Shown piece by piece: positions 55,916-64,000 of a DNA stretch of 64,000 bases. A program made the translations under genes and the position numbers. Each line of letters begins with the position of its first letter. Within the stretch, counting starts at the first letter, position 1. Source of the stretch: Streptomyces armeniacus (lineage in GTDB: Bacteria > Actinomycetota > Actinomycetes > Streptomycetales > Streptomycetaceae). Under the pieces are notes generated by a model that had not been told where the DNA came from, made no database searches, and saw only the letters and a program-made list of their open reading frames with translations. The stretch lies in the NCBI RefSeq assembly GCF_003355155.1, contig NZ_CP031320.1, positions 2,765,881-2,829,880 on the forward strand, in the 5' to 3' direction.

Positions 55916-56383
55916 TCAGCGTTCCGCCGTGCCGTACTTCTCCGCGAGTGCGCGGAGCGTACGGGCGTCGCTTACGGCCTGCGCCTTCGCGACGCCCGGC
56001 TGGATGCCCATGACCGGAAGGATCGTGCCGTCCGCGAGGTCGAGGTAGACCCACGGGTCGCCCGGGCGCAGGTTGACCTTGAGGATCTCCGCCCAGGAGA
56101 GGCACCTGCTGGTCGTGAGGTTGACGACCGTGACGCCGTCCGCGGCCGCGGTCACGTGGGGGCGGCTGAGCAGCAGCAGTACGGCGAGGAACAGCAGTCC
56201 GGTGAAGACGAAGCTGATCCGCTCCGCCGCGCTCAGGGTGTCCAGGACCAACGCGATGACGCTGATCACCGCGCACGCGGCCACACCCACGCCGATCAGG
56301 ACGACCCGCGTACGGGTGGGCCGGAACGTGACGGGGAGGTCGGGGAGCGCGGGCGGGCCGGGCTGGTCGGGCGGCTGGGTCAC
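55916..56383 (-). CDS. PH-domain membrane protein
   Basis: A 155-residue protein with two close membrane segments (VVLIGVGVAACAVISVIALVL and ISFVFTGLLFLAVLLLLS) followed by a bacterial PH-like domain (VTAAADGVTVVNLTTSRCLSWAEILKV, WVYLDLADGTILPVMG). The function is unknown. The GTG at 56383 follows GGGGAGC. It starts 16 bases after hisG, so it is probably the last gene of the long rib-his transcript. This gene-order pattern is frequent in streptomycetes as I recall. Confidence 0.8.
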   Translation of the reverse strand: MTQPPDQPGPPALPDLPVTFRPTRTRVVLIGVGVAACAVISVIALVLDTLSAAERISFVFTGLLFLAVLLLLSRPHVTAAADGVTVVNLTTSRCLSWAEILKVNLRPGDPWVYLDLADGTILPVMGIQPGVAKAQAVSDARTLRALAEKYGTAER

Positions 56384-56399
56384 GTGTGCTCCCCGCGGA

Positions 56400-57248
56400 T
56401 CAGAGGCGGCAGGCGTGGATGCCGGTGGTGAGGATGGCACGGGCGCCCAGCTCGTACAGGTCGTCCATGATCCGCTGGGCCTCCTTCGTACGCACCATGG
56501 AGCGCACGGCGACCCAACCCTGGTCGTGCAGCGGGGAGACGGTGGGCGACTCCAGCCCGGGGGTGAGGGCGACCGCGGATTCGAGGCGTTCGGCGCGGAT
56601 GTCGTAGTCCATCATCACGTACCGCCTGGCGACCAGGACGCCCTGCATGCGGCGGAGGAACTGCTGCACCTTGGGGTCGTCCGTGCCTGCCCCGGCGCGG
56701 CGGATGACGACGGCCTCGGAGTGCAGGATGGGCTCGCTGATGATCTCGAGTCCGGCGTTCCGGAGGGTGGTGCCCGTCTCCACGACGTCCGCGATGATCT
56801 CGGCGACGCCGAGCTGGATGGCGGTCTCGACGGCGCCGTCGAGGCGTACGACGGAGGCGTCCACGCCCTTGTCGGCGAGGTGGCTGCTGACCAGGCCGGG
56901 GAAGGACGTGGCCACGGTCATGCCGCCGAACTCGGAGACGTCCTTCGCGGTGCCGGGCCGGGTGGCGTACCGGAAGGTCGAGCCGGCGAAGCCGAGCTGG
57001 AGGATCTCCTCGGCGTTCGCGCCGGAGTCGAGGAGCAGGTCGCGGCCGGTGATGCCGATGTCGAGCTTGCCGGAACCGACGTACACGGCGATGTCGCGGG
57101 GCCGCAGGAAGAAGAACTCGACGCTGTTGTCGCTGTCGACGAGCACCAGTTCGCGGCGGTCCTTGCGCTGGCGGTAGCCCGCCTCATGGAGCATCTCCGA
57201 CGCAGGCTCGGACAGTGAACCCTTGTTGGGGACGGCGATGCGCAGCAT
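56400..57248 (-). CDS. hisG: ATP phosphoribosyltransferase, long form
   Basis: A 282-residue enzyme that catalyses the first and feedback-regulated step of histidine synthesis, joining ATP and PRPP. The catalytic domain begins LRIAVPNKGSLSEPASEML and contains DIGITGRDLLLDSG and the PRPP loop DVVETGTTLRNAGL. The C-terminal regulatory ACT-like domain (about residues 210-282) identifies the long HisG form that needs no HisZ. The leader (57249-57386) holds an 18-bp spaced direct repeat. Confidence 0.95.
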   Translation of the reverse strand: MLRIAVPNKGSLSEPASEMLHEAGYRQRKDRRELVLVDSDNSVEFFFLRPRDIAVYVGSGKLDIGITGRDLLLDSGANAEEILQLGFAGSTFRYATRPGTAKDVSEFGGMTVATSFPGLVSSHLADKGVDASVVRLDGAVETAIQLGVAEIIADVVETGTTLRNAGLEIISEPILHSEAVVIRRAGAGTDDPKVQQFLRRMQGVLVARRYVMMDYDIRAERLESAVALTPGLESPTVSPLHDQGWVAVRSMVRTKEAQRIMDDLYELGARAILTTGIHACRL

Positions 57249-57275
57249 GAACGGGCTTCCTTCGGTGCGGGGAGG

Positions 57276-57308
57276 TACGTGCGGTGTGCGGGTTACGTGC
57301 GGTGTGCG
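57276..57308. repeat. 18-bp spaced direct repeat in the hisG leader
   Basis: TACGTGCGGTGTGCG occurs at 57276-57290 and 57294-57308, between hisE and hisG. It could be a regulatory site or simple slippage product. No histidine-rich leader peptide is evident. Confidence 0.7.
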
Positions 57309-57386
57309 TGGGTGCGTGCGGACGGGGCGGCGCCGGCGGGCTCCGCGGGGCCCCTGCCGAGACGGGGCGGGCGGACCGGTCCCGGC

Positions 57387-57659
57387 TCAGAGATGAGCGT
57401 ATACGTCGTCGAGCGAGACGCCGCGCGCGATCATCATGACCTGCACGTGGTAGAGCAGCTGGGAGATCTCCTCCGCCGTCCGGTCCTCACCCTCGTACTC
57501 GGCTGCCATCCACACCTCGGCCGCCTCCTCGACGACCTTCTTCCCGATGGCGTGCACGCCCTGTCCGACCAGTTCGGCGGTGCGGGAGGTGATCGGGTCG
57601 CCTGTGGCGGCTTTCTGCTGGAGCTCGTCGAAGAGCTCCTCGAATGTCTTGTTGGCCAT
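57387..57659 (-). CDS. hisE: Phosphoribosyl-ATP pyrophosphohydrolase
   Basis: A 90-residue MazG-like enzyme for the second step of histidine synthesis. [27 protein letters not shown] and [18 protein letters not shown] show the acidic metal-binding helices. It is a stand-alone HisE, not fused to HisI. It starts 33 bases after ribH and precedes hisG, coupling histidine genes to the riboflavin operon. Confidence 0.94.
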   Translation of the reverse strand: MANKTFEELFDELQQKAATGDPITSRTAELVGQGVHAIGKKVVEEAAEVWMAAEYEGEDRTAEEISQLLYHVQVMMIARGVSLDDVYAHL

Positions 57660-57692
57660 GGTGGTCCAACTCTACGTGCTCGGCGCCCCGGC

Positions 57693-58178
57693 TCAGCGTG
57701 CCGGTGCGGGCACCGTGCGCAGGGTCACTGCCGTGGCCACCGCGGCGGTGACCGCTTCGTGCCCCTTGTCCTCGCTCGACCCGTCCAGCCCGGCGCGGTC
57801 GAGGGCCTGCTCGTCGGTGTCGCAGGTGAGCACGCCGAAGCCGACGGGGACGCCGGTGTCGACGGATACCTGGGTGAGGCCCTGCGTCACGCCCTGGCAG
57901 ACGTAGTCGAAGTGCGGGGTGCCGCCGCGGATGACGACGCCGAGGGCGACGATCGCGTCGTAGCCGCGCCCGGCGAGTGCCTTGGCGGCAACGGGCAGTT
58001 CGAAGCTGCCGGGGACGCGGAGCACGGTGGGCTCCGCGATGCCCAGTTCGCCGAGGGCGCGCAGCGCGCCGTCGACGAGGCCGTCCATGACCTTCTCGTG
58101 CCACAGCGCGGCGATCACGGCCACGCGGAGGTCACCGCAGTTCCTGACGGTCAGTTCGGGTGCGCCCTTGCCGCTCAC
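57693..58178 (-). CDS. ribH: 6,7-dimethyl-8-ribityllumazine synthase
   Basis: A 161-residue lumazine synthase condensing the ribitylaminouracil with dihydroxybutanone phosphate. It has [31 protein letters not shown] (substrate phosphate site and catalytic His) and [17 protein letters not shown]. It normally assembles as pentamers or 60-mer shells. The GTG at 58178 follows GAGGAGCG. It is separated from ribBA by a 123-bp gap containing CCGTACGG tandem repeats. Confidence 0.95.
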   Translation of the reverse strand: MSGKGAPELTVRNCGDLRVAVIAALWHEKVMDGLVDGALRALGELGIAEPTVLRVPGSFELPVAAKALAGRGYDAIVALGVVIRGGTPHFDYVCQGVTQGLTQVSVDTGVPVGFGVLTCDTDEQALDRAGLDGSSEDKGHEAVTAAVATAVTLRTVPAPAR

Positions 58179-58249
58179 GTCGCTCTTCGCTCCTCGTTCT
58201 CGGTGCCGGTACTCGGGGGGTGGTCGTACGGGGTCTTCGGGTCTAGGAG

Positions 58250-58293
58250 CCGTACGGGTCTACGGGCCGTACGGGTCTACGGGCCGTACGGGT
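58250..58293. repeat. 17-bp tandem CCGTACGG units between ribBA and ribH
   Basis: The unit CCGTACGGGTCTACGGG is present twice in tandem, followed by CCGTACGGGTTCAGG. It lies inside the rib operon, so it is not a terminator of the whole transcript. Confidence 0.85.
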
Positions 58294-58301
58294 TCAGGTG
58301 C

Positions 58302-59680
<1,379 letters not shown>

Positions 59681-59684
<4 letters not shown>

Positions 59685-60343
59685 GCCGCAACTCCTTCCA
59701 GGACGGGCTGCTGCTGTGCCGTGTGCCTGCGCGAGTGCAGCCACCAGGCGCGCATGCCCCACAGGACGAGACCGAGATAGACGACGTAGACGAGCCCCGA
59801 GAACGCCAGCCCGCTGCTGAACGCGAGCGGCACCCCGACCAGGTCGACGAGCAGCCAGGCGAACCAGAACTCGACCAGCCCGCGCGCCTGCGCGGCCATC
59901 GCCGCGAGCGTGCCGACGAAGATGTACGCGTCCGGCCACGGGTTCCAGGACAGCGAGGGCACCAGCGTGAACAGGGAGCCGACGGCGAGCGTGCCCACCG
60001 CCGTACCGGCGGCCAGCACCCCGCGCTCGCGCCACGTGGCGAAGCGGATGGCGACGTGCCCGTCCTGGGCCCGCCGGGTGCCGCTGCGCCACTGCTGCCA
60101 GCCCCACACCGCGACCACGATGACCAGCAGCTGCTTGCCGACGCCGCCCGCGAGCTGCGCGGAGGCGTACGCGGTGACCAGGATCAGCCCGGACAGCAGC
60201 TGCGCGGGCCAGGTGAGCAGGGAGCGGCGCCAGCCGAGGGCGAGGGCGAGCAGGCCGATGAGGTTGCCGAGCATGTCGGACCACTTGACGTGCTGGCCGA
60301 ACGCGGCGAAGGCATCGCCGTTCAGCCAGTCGAAGGCGCTCAT
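59681..60343 (-). CDS. ribM: PnuC-family transporter, probably riboflavin importer RibM/PnuX
   Basis: A 220-residue membrane protein with about seven segments, homologous to nicotinamide-mononucleotide transporter PnuC ([66 protein letters not shown]). Its position inside an FMN-riboswitch riboflavin operon, overlapping both ribE and ribBA by 4 bases, matches the riboflavin facilitator RibM (PnuX) described in streptomycetes and corynebacteria. The substrate is thus more likely riboflavin than nicotinamide riboside, by context. Confidence 0.85.
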
Positions 60344-61005
60344 CGGAGTGCCTCTGTACGGGCGTCGGGCGCGGTCTCCGTACGGGCGTCGAGCACGCCC
60401 TCCGTACGGGCGTCGCGGCCCGCGCCCAGCAGCCGCTCCACGTACTTGGCCAGCACGTCGACCTCCAGGTTCACGGGGTCGCCGGGCTGCTTCACGCCGA
60501 GCGTCGTCAGCTCGAGGGTGGTGGGGATCAGGCTGACGGTGAACGAGTCCTCGCCGGCCTCGACGACGGTGAGCGAGACGCCGTCGACGGTGATGGAGCC
60601 CTTCTCCACCACGTAGCGGGCGAGGCCGTCCGGGAGCGCGATCCTGACCAGTTCCCAGTGGTCGCCGGGGGTGCGTTCGGTGACGGTGCCGGTGCCGTCG
60701 ACGTGGCCCTGTACGAGGTGGCCGCCGAGTCGTCCGCCGAGCGCCATGGGGCGTTCGAGGTTGACGCGGGAGCCGGTGCGCAGGGCGCCGAGCGCCGAGC
60801 GGTGCAGGGTCTCGGCCATGACGTCGGCGGTGAACTCGCCGTCATCCACTGCGACCACGGTCAGGCACACGCCGTTGACGGCGATCGAGTCGCCGTGCCG
60901 CGCGTCCGCGGTGACGAGGGGCCCGCGCAGCCGGAAGCGGGAGGAGTCGCCCCGGTTCTCCACGGCGACGACCTCGCCCAGCTCTTCGACGATTCCGGTG
61001 AACAT
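60340..61005 (-). CDS. ribE: Riboflavin synthase alpha chain
   Basis: A 221-residue riboflavin synthase with two homologous lumazine-binding barrels. It begins [16 protein letters not shown], shows [14 protein letters not shown] in the first barrel and [16 protein letters not shown] in the second, and [16 protein letters not shown]. It dismutates two lumazines to riboflavin. The last 25 residues form an ARTE-repeat tail not expected in the family. It overlaps ribD by one base and ribM by four. Confidence 0.95.
   Translation of the reverse strand: MFTGIVEELGEVVAVENRGDSSRFRLRGPLVTADARHGDSIAVNGVCLTVVAVDDGEFTADVMAETLHRSALGALRTGSRVNLERPMALGGRLGGHLVQGHVDGTGTVTERTPGDHWELVRIALPDGLARYVVEKGSITVDGVSLTVVEAGEDSFTVSLIPTTLELTTLGVKQPGDPVNLEVDVLAKYVERLLGAGRDARTEGVLDARTETAPDARTEALR
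60354..60418 (-). repeat. 24-bp in-frame repeat in the ribE C-terminus
   Basis: Units start at 60354, 60378 and 60402 (24-bp period, two containing CCGTACGG). They encode [16 protein letters not shown] and DARTEALR at the very end of RibE. Confidence 0.85.
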
Positions 61006-62234
61006 CAGGGACGGTTCTCCTTACGGGCCTCGGGAGCGGCCTCGGTGGCGGTGTCGGCAGCAGTGTCGGCGGCGGTCCCGGCGGCTTCGCGGGCGGCTAC
61101 GGGCGGTGCGCCGGAGGCGGTGCCCGGTACGGCGGTGAGGCGCAAGTCGGGTCCCAGCCGCGCGGTTTCGGTCACGGTCAGCCGCAACGCCGCGGCGATG
61201 GTGGAGATTCCGGCGTCACCCAGAGCGGCCGGTCCGGCACCGAGCAGCACGGGCGCGAGGTAGCCGATCACGCGGTCCACGGCGCCCGCCGCCAGGAACG
61301 CGCCGGCCAGCGCGGGCCCGCCCTCCAGCAGCACGGAGCGGACGTCACGCGCGTACAGCTCGCGCAGCAGCGCGGTCAGCTCCAGCCCGCGCCCGTCGCC
61401 GTCCCGCGGCAGCCGTACGACCTCGGCGGCCGCGGCCAGCCGCGTGGCGTCGGCGTCCTCGGCGACGGCGACCAACGCCGGTGCCGCGCCGTCCAGCACG
61501 CGGGCGGTGGGCGCCGTACGGGCCTCGGTGTCGAGCACGACGCGCAGCGGCTGCGTGGCGCCCTCGATGCCGCGGACGGCGAGGTGCGGGTCGTCGGCGA
61601 GCTGGGTGCCGGAGCCGACCAGCACGGCGTCCGACTCGGCGCGCAGCCGGTGCACGTCGGCGCGGGACTCCTCGGAGGTGATCCAGCGGCTGGTGCCGTC
61701 GGCGGCGGCGCTGCGGCCGTCGAGGGTGGCGGCGTACTTCCAGGTGACGTACGGGAGTCCGCGGCGTACGGCGGTGAGCCAGGCGGCGTTGCCCGCGGCC
61801 GCCTCCGCGGCGAGCAGCCCGGACGCGGTGTCGAGCCCGGCGGCGGCGAGGGTGTCGCCGCCGCCGCGGGCGGCCGGGCTGGGGTCGGGCACGGCGTAGA
61901 CGACGCGGGCGATCCCGGCGTCGACGAGGGCCTGCGTGCAGGGGCCCGTACGGCCGGTGTGGCTGCACGGCTCGAGGGTGACGACGGCGGTGCCGCCACG
62001 CGCGTCGTCACCGGCCTCGGCGAGCGCGTGGACCTCGGCGTGCGGGCCGCCGGCCCGCTGGTGCCAGCCCTCGCCGACGGTGCCGCCCGCGCGGTCCAGG
62101 ACGACGCAGCCGACGACGGGGTTGGGGCTGGTGGAGCCGAGGCCGCGGGCGGCGAGGGCTACGGCGCGGCGCATCGCGGCGCGCTCGGCCTCGGATGCCG
62201 ACGCGTCGGCTGCGGCTGCGGCTTCGGGGGCCAC
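61005..62234 (-). CDS. ribD: Bifunctional riboflavin deaminase-reductase
   Basis: A 409-residue enzyme. The N-terminal cytidine deaminase-like domain has the zinc motif PHAEVHAL and PCSHTGRTGPCTQAL. The C-terminal dihydrofolate reductase-like domain has VTWKYAATLDGRSAA, GTSRWITSEESRADVHRLRAESDAVLVGSGT and SVLLEGGPALAGAFL. It carries out two consecutive steps of riboflavin synthesis. GTG at 62234 lies 5 bases behind AGGAGG; the longer upstream reading is riboswitch leader. It is the first gene of the rib operon. The C-terminal tail has a TAADTAADTATEA repeat. Confidence 0.95.
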   Translation of the reverse strand: MAPEAAAAADASASEAERAAMRRAVALAARGLGSTSPNPVVGCVVLDRAGGTVGEGWHQRAGGPHAEVHALAEAGDDARGGTAVVTLEPCSHTGRTGPCTQALVDAGIARVVYAVPDPSPAARGGGDTLAAAGLDTASGLLAAEAAAGNAAWLTAVRRGLPYVTWKYAATLDGRSAAADGTSRWITSEESRADVHRLRAESDAVLVGSGTQLADDPHLAVRGIEGATQPLRVVLDTEARTAPTARVLDGAAPALVAVAEDADATRLAAAAEVVRLPRDGDGRGLELTALLRELYARDVRSVLLEGGPALAGAFLAAGAVDRVIGYLAPVLLGAGPAALGDAGISTIAAALRLTVTETARLGPDLRLTAVPGTASGAPPVAAREAAGTAADTAADTATEAAPEARKENRP

Positions 62235-62386
62235 CGGGTCCTCCTGCCTCTTCGGGCACGGACTCCGGGGCGCTGAGAACAGCGGTGAACGGGCACATGA
62301 TCGGGGACACCGGACGGACGGCAGGAGCCAGCCCCAAATCTGGGACGGACCGCCTGACGACGGCGGTGTACCGGTCTCGGCCCGCC

Positions 62387-62513
62387 GCGCACTGCCTCCC
62401 ATCCGGACTTTAACCGTCGGTCCAGGAGTTTCACCTGGTCAACCGGCCGCTGGTTGCGGTCGGGTCGCGGACTTTAACCGCCGGTTCGGACTTTCACCGA
62501 CCCCGGAGTGCGC
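62387..62513 (-). promoter_or_regulatory. FMN riboswitch (RFN element) of the rib operon
   Basis: On the minus strand the leader runs ACTCCGGGGTCGGTGAAAG, TCCGAACCGGCGGTTAAAG, TCCGCGACCC, then GACCAGGTGAAACTCCTGG, ACCGACGGTTAAAGTCCGG and ATGGGAGGCAGTGCGC. These are the conserved blocks of the RFN element in order. The ends pair (GCGCACT with AGTGCGC). FMN binding is expected to lower expression of the downstream rib-his run. Confidence 0.95.
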
Positions 62514-62647
62514 TTGCGTCACTGGTACGCGTCCAGTCTGCCACGGCAGGCTCGCGGCGCGCTGGCGGGCCGCTGTGGGCTCTCTCACAACCTGCTGGAG
62601 GCGCCCGTACACGGTACGAGAGCGGAGGCGTGTGCGACGGCGCGAGT

Positions 62648-62659
62648 GGGAACGTTCCC
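62648..62659. promoter_or_regulatory. GGGAACGTTCCC palindrome abutting the MFS start codon
   Basis: A perfect 12-bp palindrome with a central CG ends 4 bases before the ATG, in place of a ribosome-binding site. Its form resembles LacI-family operators. No regulator gene is visible within the window. Confidence 0.55.
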
Positions 62660-62663
62660 GGCT

Positions 62664-64000
62664 ATGGAGCAGACCGGCGGCCGGCAGGCCACCCGCAACG
62701 CACGGCGTGCCGTCGCCGTCGTCTTCGCGGCGCACGGGGCGGCGAGCGGCACGTTCGCCACCCGGATCCCGTGGATCCGCGAGCACTTGGACCTGAGCCC
62801 GGGGTGGCTGGGGCTGGCGCTGGTGTGCATGACGGCGGGCGCCTCGGCGGCGATGCCGCTCTCCGCGCGGCTGGCGCACCGGTACGGGCCGCGCGCCTCG
62901 CTGCGCTGGCTGTCGCTGCTGTGCTGCGCGGGGCTGGTGCTGCCGCCGCTGATGCCCGCGCTGGGCTGGCTCTGCGTCGGCCTGTTCGTGTTCGGCTGCG
63001 GGCTGGGCCTGATGGACGTCGCGATGAACGCGCACGGCGTGCAGATCGAGGAGCGGTACGGGCGTTCCGTGATGTCCGGGCTGCACGGCATGTGGAGCGT
63101 GGGCACGCTGACCGGCGGCGCCGCCGGCGCGCTCGCGGCGCACGCCGGGCTGGACGCGCGCGTCCATCTGGCGCTGGTCGCGCCGGTGTTGGCGGCAACG
63201 GCGCTGACGGCCTGCCGCTGGACGCTGGACATCCGCGCCCCCGGCTCGGCGCCGGGCGACGCGGCCGGCGAGGAACCGCCGCGGTTCGCGCTGCCGGGCC
63301 GCGGGGTGCTGGCCATCGGCGCCGTCGGATTCTTCGCGGTCTTCGCCGAGGGCGCGTCCATGGACTGGTCGGGCATCTACCTGCGCGACGTGACCGACGC
63401 GGGGCCGGGCCTGGCAGCCGCCGCGTACACCGCGTTCGCCTGCACGATGGCCGCCGCCCGGCTCGCGGGCGACGCGGTCGTACGGCGCTACGGGCCGGTC
63501 CGTACGGTCCGCGCGGGCGGCGTCCTCGCGACGGCGGGCGGGCTGCTCGTCGTGGTGTCCCGGGTGCCGGGGGCGGCCGTCGCCGGCTACGCGCTGATCG
63601 GTGTCGGCATCGCGGTCGTCGTGCCGCTCTGCTTCGCCGCGGCGGGCCGGACGCAGACCGCCGCACCGGGCCAGGCCATCGCGGGCGTCGCGACCCTCGC
63701 GTACGCCTCGGGGCTCGCGGCGCCGGCGGCGGTCGGCTGGATCGCCGAACTGACCACGCTCTCGGTGTCGTTCGGGCTCGTGACCGTGCTGACCTCCGGG
63801 CTGGTGCTGTTCGCCGGGGTGTTGGGGCGCGGGGCGGAGCACGGGCAGCATGGTGAGCGCGGGGAGCGCGGGGAGCACGCGGTGCGGGCGGATGTTTCCC
63901 CGGACGCGTCAGGTACTCCTGGGCCCCCAGGCGGCTCGGGCGCGCCGGGTGTCTCGGGCGCGCACGCGACGGAGCCCCGCAGCGGTGCCGACCGCGGCTG
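62664..64000 (+). CDS. MFS transporter, 3' end outside the window
   Basis: At least 445 codons, still open at base 64000. About twelve membrane segments are predicted, beginning after MEQTGGRQATRNARRAVAVV. It has an MFS loop motif ARLAHRYGPRAS between segments 2 and 3 and FGCGLGLMDVAMNAHGVQIE, which resembles YbjJ/fucose-permease-like transporters. The substrate is unknown. From about residue 390 the protein becomes a hydrophilic tail rich in Gly, Glu, His and Ser (HGERGERGEH), so the true stop is probably near. No ribosome-binding site is visible before the ATG at 62664. Confidence 0.82.
   Translation, partial: MEQTGGRQATRNARRAVAVVFAAHGAASGTFATRIPWIREHLDLSPGWLGLALVCMTAGASAAMPLSARLAHRYGPRASLRWLSLLCCAGLVLPPLMPALGWLCVGLFVFGCGLGLMDVAMNAHGVQIEERYGRSVMSGLHGMWSVGTLTGGAAGALAAHAGLDARVHLALVAPVLAATALTACRWTLDIRAPGSAPGDAAGEEPPRFALPGRGVLAIGAVGFFAVFAEGASMDWSGIYLRDVTDAGPGLAAAAYTAFACTMAAARLAGDAVVRRYGPVRTVRAGGVLATAGGLLVVVSRVPGAAVAGYALIGVGIAVVVPLCFAAAGRTQTAAPGQAIAGVATLAYASGLAAPAAVGWIAELTTLSVSFGLVTVLTSGLVLFAGVLGRGAEHGQHGERGERGEHAVRADVSPDASGTPGPPGGSGAPGVSGAHATEPRSGADRG

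Overview
The window looks like chromosomal DNA of a Streptomyces or a close relative. GC content is very high throughout, GTG starts and 4-base gene overlaps are common, and several genes are typical of the group: rbpA with a SigR-type promoter, the sporulation pair smeA-sffA, the adjacent lnt and ppm1 genes, an Rpf muralytic protein behind a c-di-AMP riboswitch, and an FMN-riboswitch rib operon carrying ribM.

The most important observation concerns the assembly. Positions 26442-26602 are not genomic. They match, in order and with a few errors, an Illumina Nextera read-1 adapter, an i5 index, a degraded P5 end, a poly-A tail, the P7 end, an i7 index and the read-2 adapter. The window is therefore two genomic segments glued through adapter sequence, and their adjacency is unproven. 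The join cuts off the 3' end of a PPOX-family gene and lies just downstream of an orphan-looking histidine kinase.

Left segment (1-26441): end of a myo-inositol catabolic operon (iolB fragment, iolD, iolA); a FUSC-type membrane protein; a three-subunit molybdenum hydroxylase resembling E. coli PaoABC, with a perfect 26-bp palindrome upstream; a LysR regulator divergent from a small Cys-rich protein; a secreted propeller-like protein; two cation/proton antiporters (CPA1 type and NhaA); a PucR/CdaR-type regulator; a VWA lipoprotein; the Rpf protein; and an operon of a CtpE-like P-type ATPase overlapping a histidine kinase with an unusual His-rich, membrane-anchored C-terminus.

Right segment (26603-64000): PPOX fragment, secreted endonuclease I, DoxX protein behind DasR-like boxes, smeA-sffA, a MocR-type regulator divergent from a YczE-type membrane protein, rbpA, fxsA, the lnt-ppm1 lipoprotein/polyprenol-mannose pair, an amidohydrolase with an AsnC regulator, an HhH-GPD-like protein, an acyl-CoA dehydrogenase, a family A DNA polymerase, a methyltransferase-XRE pair, a GntR regulator, a C39-type secreted protein, a kinase-like P-loop protein, a CbxX/EccA-like AAA ATPase, two tandem CNNM/CorC membrane proteins, and a long minus-strand run ribD-ribE-ribM-ribBA-ribH-hisE-hisG-PH protein headed by an FMN riboswitch. 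An MFS transporter runs off the right edge.

Two repeat phenomena recur on both sides of the join. The palindromic octamer CCGTACGG is abundant, with seven copies in about 130 bp at one convergent junction. Several genes carry in-frame tandem repeats, often of 18 bp (six residues). Sharing these suggests both segments come from the same genome. I found no tRNA, rRNA, CRISPR array, insertion sequence or phage gene. I did not find a clear new multi-gene defence or mobile system; the unusual kinase-ATPase pair and the structured element near 50450-50512 are the best candidates for undescribed biology.
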